This document shows, piece by piece, positions 45,903-57,256 of a stretch of DNA of 64,000 nt (the first letter of the stretch is position 1; every line of letters starts with the position of its first letter). The stretch comes from Streptomyces noursei (GTDB lineage Bacteria > Actinomycetota > Actinomycetes > Streptomycetales > Streptomycetaceae). The notes under the pieces are model-generated. The model worked only from the letters and a program-made list of their open reading frames with translations. It did not search any database and was not told where the DNA came from. The stretch lies in assembly GCF_001646665.1 (NCBI RefSeq), contig NZ_LWBU01000395.1, forward strand, positions 17,435-81,434, in the 5' to 3' direction. Made by a program: the position numbers and the translations under genes.

Positions 45903-46559
45903 GTGACCGCCCCCGAGTCGCCCCAGCCCGACGCCGCCGACGACGACAAGTCGCACGTCCCGCCGCTGACGACCCGTGTCGTCATCGCCGAGGACGAGGC
46001 CCTCATCCGCCTCGACCTCAAAGAGATGCTCGAGGAAGAGGGCTACTCCGTCGTCGGCGAGGCCGGTGACGGCGCCCGTGCCGTCGAACTGGCGCGGGAG
46101 CACCGGCCGGACCTGGTGATCCTGGACGTGAAGATGCCCGTCCTGGACGGGATCTCCGCCGCCGAGAAGATCGCCGGCGAGTCCATCGCGCCGGTGCTGA
46201 TGCTGACCGCGTTCTCGCAGCGGGACCTGGTCGAGCGGGCGCGGGACGCCGGGGCCATGGCGTACCTGGTGAAGCCGTTCAGCAAGAGCGACGTGGTGCC
46301 GGCGATCGAGATGGCGGTGTCGCGGTTCGCCGAGCTGAAGGCGCTGGAGAAGGAGGTCGCGGACCTCTCGCAGCGGCTGGAGACCCGGAAGCTGGTGGAC
46401 CGGGCGAAGAGCATCCTGCAGACGCAGTACGGGCTGTCGGAGCCGGCGGCGTTCCGGTGGATCCAGAAGACGTCGATGGACCGGCGCATGTCGATGCAGC
46501 AGGTCGCGGAGGCGGTCATCGAGGACGCCGAGGAGAAGAAGGCCGCGAAGAACCAGTAG
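45903..46559 (+). CDS. pdtaR: ANTAR-domain response regulator (PdtaR-like)
   Basis: The protein has 218 residues. The receiver domain (about 24-140) has the acidic pair in VVIAEDEALIRLD, the phospho-acceptor Asp in VILDVKMPVLDG, Thr in MLTAFSQ and Lys in YLVKPFSKS. After a coiled segment comes the ANTAR domain (about 157-210; LVDRAKSILQTQYGLSEPAAFRWIQKTSMDRRMSM), which binds RNA hairpins to prevent transcription termination. The partner is normally the histidine kinase PdtaS, not encoded in this window. The GTG at 45903 follows GAGGAG. It is convergent with livF across a strong terminator. Confidence 0.93.
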   Translation: MTAPESPQPDAADDDKSHVPPLTTRVVIAEDEALIRLDLKEMLEEEGYSVVGEAGDGARAVELAREHRPDLVILDVKMPVLDGISAAEKIAGESIAPVLMLTAFSQRDLVERARDAGAMAYLVKPFSKSDVVPAIEMAVSRFAELKALEKEVADLSQRLETRKLVDRAKSILQTQYGLSEPAAFRWIQKTSMDRRMSMQQVAEAVIEDAEEKKAAKNQ

Positions 46560-46577
46560 CGCGCGCGAACGAACGAA

Positions 46578-46607
46578 GAGGGCCCACCCGTCGCCGGGTG
46601 GGCCCTC
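46578..46607. terminator. Bidirectional terminator between pdtaR and livF
   Basis: GAGGGCCCACCCG (46578-46590) and CGGGTGGGCCCTC (46595-46607) form a perfect 13-bp stem with loop TCGC, placed between two convergent genes. Confidence 0.9.
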
Positions 46608-46620
46608 CTCCGTGTCCGGC

Positions 46621-47337
46621 TCAGTCCTCGCCGAGGTAGGCCTTGCGGACGGACTCGTCGTGCAGGAGGTCCCGTCCGGAGCCGGAGAGGACGATCTTGC
46701 CGATCTCCATCACATGGGCCTGGTCGGCGAGGGAGAGCGCCGCCTGGGCGTTCTGCTCGACGAGCAGGATGGTGGTGCCCTGGGCCTTGAGTTCGGCGAT
46801 GGTCGCCATGATCTTCTGCATCATGATCGGGGAGAGGCCCATGGAGGGCTCGTCGAGCATGAGCAGTTTGGGCTGGGACATCAGGGCGCGTCCCATGGCG
46901 AGCATCTGCTGCTCACCGCCCGAGAGGGTGCCGGCGGCCTGCTTGCGGCGTTCGCCCAGGATGGGGAAGAGGTCGTAGGCGCGCTGGATGTCCTTCTCGA
47001 TGCCGGTCCGGTCGCTGCGGAGGAAGGCGCCGAGGCGGAGGTTGTCCTCGATCGTCATGCGGGGGAAGATGTGCCGCCCCTCGGGGGAGTGGGCCAGCCC
47101 GAAGGAGACGATCTTGTGGGCGGGGTACTTCCTCAGCGGCTTGCCGTCGAACTTGACCTGGCCGCCCACCGGCTTGAGCAGCCCGGAGAGGGTGCGCAGG
47201 GTGGTGGTCTTGCCGGCGCCGTTGGTGCCGATGAGGGTGACGACTTCGCCTGCGTCGACGGTGAAGGAGATGCCCTTGACGGCTTCGATCTTGCCGTAGG
47301 CGACGCGCAGGTCCTCGACTTCGAGCAGGGCGGTCAT
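46621..47337 (-). CDS. livF: Branched-chain amino acid ABC transporter, ATP-binding protein LivF
   Basis: The protein has 238 residues. It is one of two ATPases powering uptake of leucine, isoleucine and valine (or related amino acids/urea). Walker A GTNGAGKTTT (about 37), the LivF-type HSPEGRHIFPRMT, signature LSGGEQQML, Walker B LLMLDEPSMGLSP and the switch His region LLVEQNAQ are all present. It is the last gene of the livKHMGF set and overlaps livG by four bases (ATGA). Confidence 0.95.
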   Translation of the reverse strand: MTALLEVEDLRVAYGKIEAVKGISFTVDAGEVVTLIGTNGAGKTTTLRTLSGLLKPVGGQVKFDGKPLRKYPAHKIVSFGLAHSPEGRHIFPRMTIEDNLRLGAFLRSDRTGIEKDIQRAYDLFPILGERRKQAAGTLSGGEQQMLAMGRALMSQPKLLMLDEPSMGLSPIMMQKIMATIAELKAQGTTILLVEQNAQAALSLADQAHVMEIGKIVLSGSGRDLLHDESVRKAYLGED

Positions 47338-48500
47338 GAGTCGTTCTCCTTGCCGGAACCCGAGGCGCCCGTGGCTTCGGCGGCGGTGGTCGGGGCGGTG
47401 GTGCGGTCGGTGTCGCCGTCGTCGTCGCCGTCGGTGGCGTCCGGGGTGTCGCCGTCCGGTGTACCGGCGTCCGCGTCGGCGTCCGCGTCGGTGTCCGGGG
47501 TGTCGGCGTCGTCCGGGGCGTCCGCGTCCGCGTCGGTGTCCGACGTGCCGGTGGCGGCCTCGGCCTCGGTGTCGGCGTCCGCCTCGGCGTCCGTCGCGTC
47601 GGCGTCGGCGTCCGTGTCCGCCTCGGCGGCGGCCTCCACGGCCGCTTCCTCGGCGGCGGCGACCTCGGCGGCCTCCGCCTCGCCGGGCTCGCCCTCGAAG
47701 GGCTCGCCCAGGTAGGCGGCGATGACGCGCTCGTCGCGCTGGACGGTCTGGCCGTCGCCCTCGACGAGCTTCTGGCCCTGGACGAGCACGGCGACGCGGT
47801 CGCAGAGGTTCATGATGAACCGCATGTCGTGCTCGATGACGAGGATGGCGATGCCCATGTCCCGGATGGCGAAGACCAGTTCCTCGGTGGCGCGGGTCTC
47901 CTGCGGGTTCATGCCGGCGGTGGGCTCGTCGAGGAGCAGCAGGCCGGGTTCGCTGGCGAGGGCGCGGGCGATCTCGAGCTTGCGCTGCTCGCCGTAGGGG
48001 AGGTTGCGGGCGAGGTGGTCGGCCTTGGCGCCGAGGCCGACGAACTCGAGGAGTTCGGTGGCGCGGGCGCGGGAGGCGGCTTCGGCCTTGTGGAAGCCGG
48101 GGCCGCGCAGGAGGGCCGACCAGAGGCCTTCCTTGGTGCGGGTGTGGCGGCCGACGAGGACGTTCTCCAGCACGGTCATGTTGCTGAAGAGCCGGATGTT
48201 CTGGAACGTCCGGGCGATGCCGGCGGCGGTGACCTTGAAGGACTTGGGCGGCAGGACCTGGCCCTTGTACCGGACTTCTCCCTCGGTGGGGATGTAGAGG
48301 CCGGTGAGGCAGTTGAAGAAGGTGGTCTTGCCGGCGCCGTTGGGTCCGATGAGGCCGACGATCTCACCGCTCTTGACCGTGAGGTCGACCGAGCGTACGG
48401 CGGTGAGGCCGCCGAAGCGCATGGTGACACCGCGGGCGTCGAGGACGGTTTCGCCAGGAGCCGGGGCCTTGGCCGTGGTGGCCGTCGTGGTGGTGGTCAT
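47334..48500 (-). CDS. livG: Branched-chain amino acid ABC transporter ATP-binding protein LivG with long acidic tail
   Basis: The protein has 388 residues; LivG is usually about 255-300. The ATPase domain (about 18-262) is complete: Walker A GPNGAGKTTFFN, NLPYGEQRKLEIAR, Walker B LLLLDEPTAGMNPQ, VIEHDMRF. After AYLGEPFEGEPG comes a ~125-residue tail made almost only of Asp, Glu, Ala and Thr (for example DTDADADA), encoded by repeated GTC/GGC-type triplets on the plus strand. The tail has no known fold and probably floats free in the cytoplasm. It starts two bases after the livM stop and overlaps livF. Confidence 0.93.
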   Translation of the reverse strand: MTTTTTATTAKAPAPGETVLDARGVTMRFGGLTAVRSVDLTVKSGEIVGLIGPNGAGKTTFFNCLTGLYIPTEGEVRYKGQVLPPKSFKVTAAGIARTFQNIRLFSNMTVLENVLVGRHTRTKEGLWSALLRGPGFHKAEAASRARATELLEFVGLGAKADHLARNLPYGEQRKLEIARALASEPGLLLLDEPTAGMNPQETRATEELVFAIRDMGIAILVIEHDMRFIMNLCDRVAVLVQGQKLVEGDGQTVQRDERVIAAYLGEPFEGEPGEAEAAEVAAAEEAAVEAAAEADTDADADATDAEADADTEAEAATGTSDTDADADAPDDADTPDTDADADADAGTPDGDTPDATDGDDDGDTDRTTAPTTAAEATGASGSGKENDS

Positions 48501-48502
48501 GT

Positions 48503-50329
48503 TCAGGCACCTGCCTTGGTGAGGGTGGCGGGCGCTTCCTCGTTCTCGTGGAATTCGAGCTGGCGGCGGCGGTTGGGGATCATTCCCTCGGGGCGGAAGC
48601 GCATCAGCAGGACGAGCGCGACGCCGAAGGCGAAGAGCTGGTAGTCGCCGAGGAACTGCAGCTTGTTGGGGATGAGGAAGAGCAGTGCGCCGCCGACGAG
48701 CGGTCCGCTGATGGTGCCCATGCCGCCGAGGACGACGGCGGCCAGCAGGAAGGCCGAGTTGGGCGGGACCACGTGGGCGAACTGGTACTGCTCGGGGGTG
48801 ACGGTGTAGGTGACGTGGGCCTGGACGGCGCCGGCGAGGCCCGCGAGGGTGGCGCCGAGGGCGAAGGCGACGAGCTTGACGCGGAAGCCGTTGATGCCCA
48901 TGGCGAGTGCGGCGGTCTCGTCCTCGCGGATGGCGATCCAGGCGCGGCCGATGCGCGATTCGGAGCTGCGGCGGAACACCACGACGACGATCAGGGTGAC
49001 CAGCAGCATCAGGAAGAAGTAGTTCGCGAACCGGCCGATGGTGAAGCCACCGATGGTGTGGACGGCGCCGAAGTCGAAGCCGAACATGTTGAGGTTCGGG
49101 ATCGAGGAGATGCCGTTGGAGCCGTTGGTGACGTCGGGGCCGGAGGTGCCGTCGAGGTTGAGGACGGTGATCCGGAAGATCTCACCGAAGCCGAGGGTCA
49201 CGATGGCGAGGTAGTCGCCGCGCAGCCGGAGCGTCGGGGCGCCGATGAGGACGCCGAAGATCATCGAGACGCTCGCGCCGACGAGGATCGCCGCCCAGAA
49301 GGGCAGGTGGACGTCGTACGGCGAGGAGGGGGAGCCGGAGACCATGGCCGCGGCGTAGGCGCCGACGCCGAGGAAGGCGACGTAACCGAGGTCGAGGAGA
49401 CCGGCGAGGCCGACGACGATGTTCAGGCCGAGGGCGACGGTGGCGAAGATCAGGATGTTGACGCCGATGGTGGCGTACTGGTCGTCGCTCTGGGTGAAGG
49501 GGAAGGCCGCGGCGGCGACGAACGCGCCGATCATGGCCACGTTGCGGTGCCGTGCGGTGAGCACGGAGACGCGGGCGATCAGGCCGGCCTTGGCGAGTGC
49601 CGCGAAGCCGAAGCCGGCCGTCATCAGGAAGCCGAGGAACAGCTCGTCGTACTCGGTGCCGATACCGTAGGTGAAGACGGTGAGGCCGAGGGCGAGTACG
49701 GCGGTGATGATGAGGATCTCGACGTAGCCGGGGAGCTTGCGGGCCGGGGTGATCGGTCCGGTGGCGAAGGCGGCCTTGACGGTCGTCCACTGGTTGCCGG
49801 CGCGGTGCTTGAACTGGTCCCAGCCGGTGTCCTCGGGGTCGGCGGGCAGCAGGTGCGGCCGTTCGAAGGGGAGGGCCAGGGCGCCGACGAGGCTCACCAG
49901 GGTGGCGAGGCCCATGACCCAGCCGCCGGGCTCGAGGTTGATCAGGCCGCCGAGCTGGGCGCTGATGGCGATGATCGTGTACCAGCCGGTGACGAACGCG
50001 GCGAGGGCCGACAGCTTGATGGCGGAGTCGGCGCCGGCGGGCACGAGCCAGCGGGTTCCCTTGATGCCGTACGAGGCGAGTCCGAACAGGGCGGTCAGGG
50101 CGCCGCCGATGAGGACGAGCCACTGGAGGCCGCCGGGGTAGCCGTAGTACGTGAGGTCCCCGGGGAAGGCGGGGGTCCAGGTCCAGGCCAGGAACGCGGA
50201 GACGACGGTGAGCGCGCCGCCTGCGGTGGCGGTGGCCCGCGCGATGTGCGGGGGCAGGGCGATGAGCCCGGTGCGCTCGGCGGTCGTGGTGGTGTGCGGG
50301 GTGTCCGCGGTGGTGGTCTGTGTGGTCAT
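48503..50329 (-). CDS. livM: Branched-chain amino acid ABC transporter permease LivM
   Basis: The protein has 608 residues, an actinobacterial long form. The N-terminal ~220 residues contain extra hydrophobic segments (GGALTVVSAFLAWTW; LVLIGGALTALFGLASYG; FVTGWYTIIAISAQLGG). The conserved permease domain follows (about 250-590): ATVALGLNIVVGLAGLLDLGYVAFLGVGAYAAAM, then GAPTLRLRGDYLAIVTLGFGEIFRI, then GINGFRVKLVAFALGATLAGLAGAVQAH. The EAA-like coupling loop contacts LivG/LivF. It lies seven bases after livH and two before livG. Confidence 0.93.
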   Translation of the reverse strand: MTTQTTTADTPHTTTTAERTGLIALPPHIARATATAGGALTVVSAFLAWTWTPAFPGDLTYYGYPGGLQWLVLIGGALTALFGLASYGIKGTRWLVPAGADSAIKLSALAAFVTGWYTIIAISAQLGGLINLEPGGWVMGLATLVSLVGALALPFERPHLLPADPEDTGWDQFKHRAGNQWTTVKAAFATGPITPARKLPGYVEILIITAVLALGLTVFTYGIGTEYDELFLGFLMTAGFGFAALAKAGLIARVSVLTARHRNVAMIGAFVAAAAFPFTQSDDQYATIGVNILIFATVALGLNIVVGLAGLLDLGYVAFLGVGAYAAAMVSGSPSSPYDVHLPFWAAILVGASVSMIFGVLIGAPTLRLRGDYLAIVTLGFGEIFRITVLNLDGTSGPDVTNGSNGISSIPNLNMFGFDFGAVHTIGGFTIGRFANYFFLMLLVTLIVVVVFRRSSESRIGRAWIAIREDETAALAMGINGFRVKLVAFALGATLAGLAGAVQAHVTYTVTPEQYQFAHVVPPNSAFLLAAVVLGGMGTISGPLVGGALLFLIPNKLQFLGDYQLFAFGVALVLLMRFRPEGMIPNRRRQLEFHENEEAPATLTKAGA

Positions 50330-50336
50330 GGTGGTG

Positions 50337-51266
<930 letters not shown>

Positions 51267-51360
51267 CGCAGGTCCTCCGAAGTCTTTCGCCGGATGTGAC
51301 ACCGCGCGGGGCGCTTTGTGCAGCGTCCCGCGCGGCCAGGGATGTGATGCGGAGTCGTGA

Positions 51361-52593
51361 TCAGCCGGAGTAGGTGCCGGACTTCACGGGCTTCCAGGCG
51401 CCGCCTTCGTAGCGGTAGACGGTGAGCTGCTTGTTCGTCGCGTCGCCGTACTCGTCGAAGGAGACCTTGCCGGTGACGCCCTCGAAGGAGACACCCTTCA
51501 TGGCCTCGAGGACCTTGGAGCGGGCGTCGTCGGGCAGCTTGCCGCCGTTGTCGTCGACGACCTTCTTGACGGCCTCGATGATCGACCAGGCGGAGTCGTA
51601 GGAGTAGCCGCCGTAGGCCTCGAAGGCCTCCTTGTAGCCGGCCTTCTTGTAGTTCTCGACGAACTCCTTGGCCGAGGGAAGGGTCTCGACCGGGGCGCCG
51701 ACGGAGGTGGCGAGGTCGCCCACGCCCTCCTTGCCGGACAGCTTGATGAACTCGGCGCTGTAGATGCCGTCGCCGCCGACGAGCGGGATCTTGGCGCCGG
51801 AGGCCTTGATCTGCTTGCTCAGCGGGCCGGCGGCGGGGTACTCGCCACCGTAGTAGACGACGTCGGCGCCCGAGTTCTTGATCTTGGTGACGACCGCGGA
51901 GAAGTCCTTGGTGTCGGGGTTGACGTGGTCCTCGCCGGCGACCTTGCCGCCGAGCTTGGTGAACTCGGCCTTGAAGGTGGCGGCGAGTCCGGCGCCGTAG
52001 GTCTTCTTGTCGTCGACGACGAAGACCTTCTTCTTCTTGGCGTCGTTGAAGAGGTACTGCGCGGCGAAGGGGCCCTGGATGGCGTCCGTGGTCGCGGTGC
52101 GGAAGTACGAGGCGTACGGCCGCTTCTTGGTGCCGCCGTTCCAGTCCTGGCCCTGGGTGAGGGCCGGGTTGGTGTTGGCGGGGGAGACCTGGACGAGCTT
52201 GGCGTCGTCGAAGACCTTCTGCATGGACTCGGCCACGGAGGAGTTCAGCGGGCCGACCACACCGAGGACGTCCTTGTCGGCGACCAGCTTGGTGGCGTTC
52301 TGCTGGCCCGAGGAGGGCTGTGCCTGGTCGTCGAGTGCCTCGATCTTGAAGGTGACGCCGTCGACGTACTTCTTCTCGTTGGCCTGCTTGGCCGCGAGGT
52401 CCACCGAGTTCTTGATACCGAGGCCCAGGGCGGAGAGGTCGCCGGTCAGCGGGGCGTCCACACCGATGACCACGGTGGTGCCGCCACCTCCGACGGAGTC
52501 CCCACCCTTGTCGTCGCGCGAGCCACAGGCGGTGAGGGACAGTGCTCCGGTCGTGAGCACTGCGGTGAGTATGAGCAACGAACGCTGTCGCAC
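51361..52593 (-). CDS. livK: Branched-chain amino acid ABC transporter substrate-binding lipoprotein LivK
   Basis: The protein has 410 residues. It is a lipoprotein with lipobox SLTAC (Cys at about 23), anchored on the outer face of the membrane, that captures amino acids for LivHM. The Leu/Ile/Val-binding fold is clear: TTVVIGVDAPLTGDLSALGLGIKNSVDLAAKQ, LGVVGPLNSSVAESMQKVF, LVQVSPANTNPALT and VFVVDDKKTYGAGLAATF. GTG at 52593 is the start, preceded by AAGGACC. The 94-base gap to livH and the abundance normally needed suggest separate higher expression of this gene. Confidence 0.94.
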   Translation of the reverse strand: MRQRSLLILTAVLTTGALSLTACGSRDDKGGDSVGGGGTTVVIGVDAPLTGDLSALGLGIKNSVDLAAKQANEKKYVDGVTFKIEALDDQAQPSSGQQNATKLVADKDVLGVVGPLNSSVAESMQKVFDDAKLVQVSPANTNPALTQGQDWNGGTKKRPYASYFRTATTDAIQGPFAAQYLFNDAKKKKVFVVDDKKTYGAGLAATFKAEFTKLGGKVAGEDHVNPDTKDFSAVVTKIKNSGADVVYYGGEYPAAGPLSKQIKASGAKIPLVGGDGIYSAEFIKLSGKEGVGDLATSVGAPVETLPSAKEFVENYKKAGYKEAFEAYGGYSYDSAWSIIEAVKKVVDDNGGKLPDDARSKVLEAMKGVSFEGVTGKVSFDEYGDATNKQLTVYRYEGGAWKPVKSGTYSG

Positions 52594-53027
52594 GAAGGGG
52601 TCCTTTCCCTGGCGCGGTCTCCTCGGGTCGAGGAGCCGTGTCGAGCGCCTGGCCGTACATGGAGTGGTACAGCCGTGCAGTTGACGCGCCCGGCGGCGCG
52701 GTGACTGGCCGTGACTCTAAGCGCAGCCGGGGCGGCTCGGGGAGCGCCATCGGCAGGATGTGACTCTCTTGTTATGCCGTGGCCAAACGTTTCGATGCGT
52801 GGCGCTTACACCCTTCGGCGATGATCCGGTGTTCCTCTCACATGTCGAGAACGCCCAGTTCCGCTAAGGGGCTTGGGGGGATCTTGGTGCTTACGGCGGG
52901 CTCGGGCGCCGGTGCTCCGGGAGGGGGCGCGAAGGGGGTTGCGGGGCGCCCCGGGCCCTCCTGGAGGCATGATCATTCACTCCTCCGAATGTTACGCAGT
53001 GTTACGACGGCGTGTCGGCGGCCCGGG
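52594..53027. promoter_or_regulatory. Upstream region of livK
   Basis: These 434 bases carry the livK promoter and the 3' flank of the small lipoprotein gene; I see no gene. On the minus strand 52719-52714 reads TAGAGT, a possible -10. AAACGTTT (52785-52792) is a perfect AT-containing palindrome in a region of lower G+C. GTTACG is directly repeated ten bases apart at 52991 and 53001. Confidence 0.4.
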
Positions 53028-53423
53028 TCACCGCCAGGGGTGGCCGGTGGGTCCGCCGCCCTCGTGGCGCTCGGCGCACCGGCGCTCCGTCTCCTCCGCG
53101 ACGAGCCTTTCCGCACCCTCCGCGCCGGTGCGTCCGCGCTCCTCGCGGGCCGCCGCGACGACCGCCGTGAGGATCTCGTTCTGCGCGCCGGACAGACCCT
53201 TCTGCATGAAGTCCCCTGCGGCGCGCCCGGCCAGCTCTTCTCGCGCCCAGTGTCCGATGAGGGAGACACAGAGTTCGATAGGTGAAGTGGCCCGTGCGGA
53301 AGGCGAGTTGTGCGCGGCGCCCTCGTGCGGCCGGGAGTCGCATCCGAGGGGCAGGACGGCGCAGACGAACAGGGCGAGCGGCAGCGAGCGCCGCCGTCCG
53401 CGGCGCGGTACACCGGGCGTCAT
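53028..53423 (-). CDS. Small putative lipoprotein of unknown function
   Basis: The protein has 131 residues. The N-terminus RRGRRRSLPLALFVCAVLPLGCDS has a basic start, a hydrophobic core and a lipobox (LPLGC), so it should be a membrane lipoprotein. The remaining ~95 residues are helical and charged (SPIELCVSLIGHWAREELAG; AQNEILTAVVAAAREERGR). I do not recognise a family. It lies upstream of livK on the same strand, but 430 bases away, so a functional link is uncertain. Confidence 0.6.
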   Translation of the reverse strand: MTPGVPRRGRRRSLPLALFVCAVLPLGCDSRPHEGAAHNSPSARATSPIELCVSLIGHWAREELAGRAAGDFMQKGLSGAQNEILTAVVAAAREERGRTGAEGAERLVAEETERRCAERHEGGGPTGHPWR

Positions 53424-54268
53424 GCGGCAGACGTTACGGCGCGGGCGCGGCTCCTGCCAGTGGCGGAGAACGTCAACTGTGCGTAAGCGGTGGGCGGTTG
53501 GGGGTGGTCCGGTGTGGGTGGTGTGCGAGCCGTGAAGGGGGTGGGTGCTCCGGTCGTCCCCGGCGTACCGGTGTCCGAGCGGACGCGGGCGCTATGCCGC
53601 TATCGACCGGATTCGCGTGTGCCGGGTGCGTTCCGCCGGCGTGCCGTCCGGCGTCGTCGCCGCCCCGCTTCCCTCGGCGTCCGCACCGTCGCCCGTGCGG
53701 CCCTCCGGCGGGGCCCGCACGCCGCGGATCATCAGCGGGTCGCCGGGCCGTTCCCGCGCCGCGCGGTCGCGCCCGCCGGTGGGTGGCGGAGCTGCGACGG
53801 CGACGGACAGCGACGGAGGCGGCGGGTGTGGCCTTGGACCGGTGCGCCTCCTGCGGCCTGCGGAAACCTCCTCCGGGGCGGTGCTCCGGACCCTCGCCGC
53901 GGGCGTCGCGGGGGGTGTGCCGGGCGGGGCCGGGGAGGGTGCCCCGGGGGTGTCCCGGGGGTGAGGAGGGTAAGGGGCGCCGGGCCTGTGGGGCCTGTAC
54001 GGCCGGGACGTTTCGGGGGCCGTCGGCGGCGGGCGCTTATTTTCGGCGAAATCGGCGGGTGTCCAAGGAGTGGACACTTCATGGCCGTCCCGAAGGGGTG
54101 GACCGATACGGAGGAAGGGCGTCGTTTCCGAGGGGGCCGGGGCTGTGGGAGGGCGCGGTGGGCCTCCGGGGCCCGGAGACGGCCGGGAGGCGTGGGTGCG
54201 GCGAGCGGGGGAGAGTCAGGGGCCGACCGGGCGCCATGCCGGCGGCCGGCCCCTGGCTGCCGGACGGG
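53424..54268. other. 845-base gene-poor region
   Basis: Open frames exist on both strands but use AGG/AGA and CGG codons heavily, encode Pro/Arg strings and have no ribosome-binding sites, so I do not call a gene. Two symmetric elements stand near the right side: TTTTCGGCGAAA-like dyad symmetry around 54042-54053, and TGTCCA-n5-TGGACA at 54060-54076, operator-like. The stretch from 53470 to 53620 is less G+C-rich than the window average. It may contain promoters or an unrecognised RNA. Confidence 0.4.
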
Positions 54269-54775
54269 TCAGCCGGTGGTGCCCGGCGCCGACGCGCCGG
54301 GGACGTTGTCCGCGTCCTTGGGGGAGACGTCGCGGAGCAGGCAGGTCAGGCGGGCGGTGCAGACGCGCTTGTCCTGCTCGTCGGTGATGACGATCTCGTA
54401 CGTGGCGGTCGAACGCCCCCGGTGGACCGGGGTGGCCACACCGGTCACCAGGCCGCTGCGGACGCCGCGGTGGTGGGTGCAGTTCAGGTCGATGCCCACG
54501 GCGATCTTGGTGACGCCCCCGTGGAGCATGGAGCCGATGGAGCCGAGGGTCTCGGCCAGCACGGCGGAGGCCCCGCCGTGCAGCAGCCCGTAGGGCTGGG
54601 TATTGCCCTCGACCGGCATGGTCCCGACGATCCGCTCCGCGGATGCCTCGACGATGTGGACGCCCATCCGGTTGCCGAGGTGTCCGGCGGAGAAGAGGGC
54701 GGGCAGGTCCACACCGAGCGAGGCGTACTCGTCGATGACCTCTTGCGGGAACTTCACCTGTGTCTGCTCGCCCAT
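54269..54775 (-). CDS. Hotdog-fold thioesterase (PaaI family)
   Basis: The protein has 168 residues. The hotdog signature is seen in HLGNRMGVHIVEASAERIVGTMPVEGNTQPYGLLHGGASAVLAETLGS (about 33-80), including the GLLHGG segment that holds the acyl-CoA and the catalytic Glu in LAETLGS. A second strand set includes TATYEIVITDEQDKRVCTARLTC. It hydrolyses an acyl- or aroyl-CoA thioester; the substrate is unknown. It lies 62 bases downstream of the molybdopterin oxidoreductase gene on the same strand and may share its transcript. Confidence 0.88.
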   Translation of the reverse strand: MGEQTQVKFPQEVIDEYASLGVDLPALFSAGHLGNRMGVHIVEASAERIVGTMPVEGNTQPYGLLHGGASAVLAETLGSIGSMLHGGVTKIAVGIDLNCTHHRGVRSGLVTGVATPVHRGRSTATYEIVITDEQDKRVCTARLTCLLRDVSPKDADNVPGASAPGTTG

Positions 54776-54837
54776 GGGGCCCGGCTCCGATCGTCGTGCG
54801 TCGTGTCCCTGTACTTCCGTACCGCCTAAGCAAACGC

Positions 54838-57120
<2,283 letters not shown>

Positions 57121-57256
57121 CGCGCTCTCCCTCGAGCGGTCGTGTCCGTCGGACGTCTTCGCTGTACGTCTCCGATCCTGTCACGTGGCACCGACAGCGG
57201 CGGACTCAAGGCTCGCTCGGTCGGGATTGTCAGTGGTCCGTGGCAGGATCGTCCCC

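Noticed and set aside
53282..54829. Long plus-strand and minus-strand frames in the 53.4-54.3 kb interval
   Set aside because: They contain many AGG/AGA codons and Pro/Arg/Gly strings, no ribosome-binding site, and overlap the thioesterase gene on the opposite strand.
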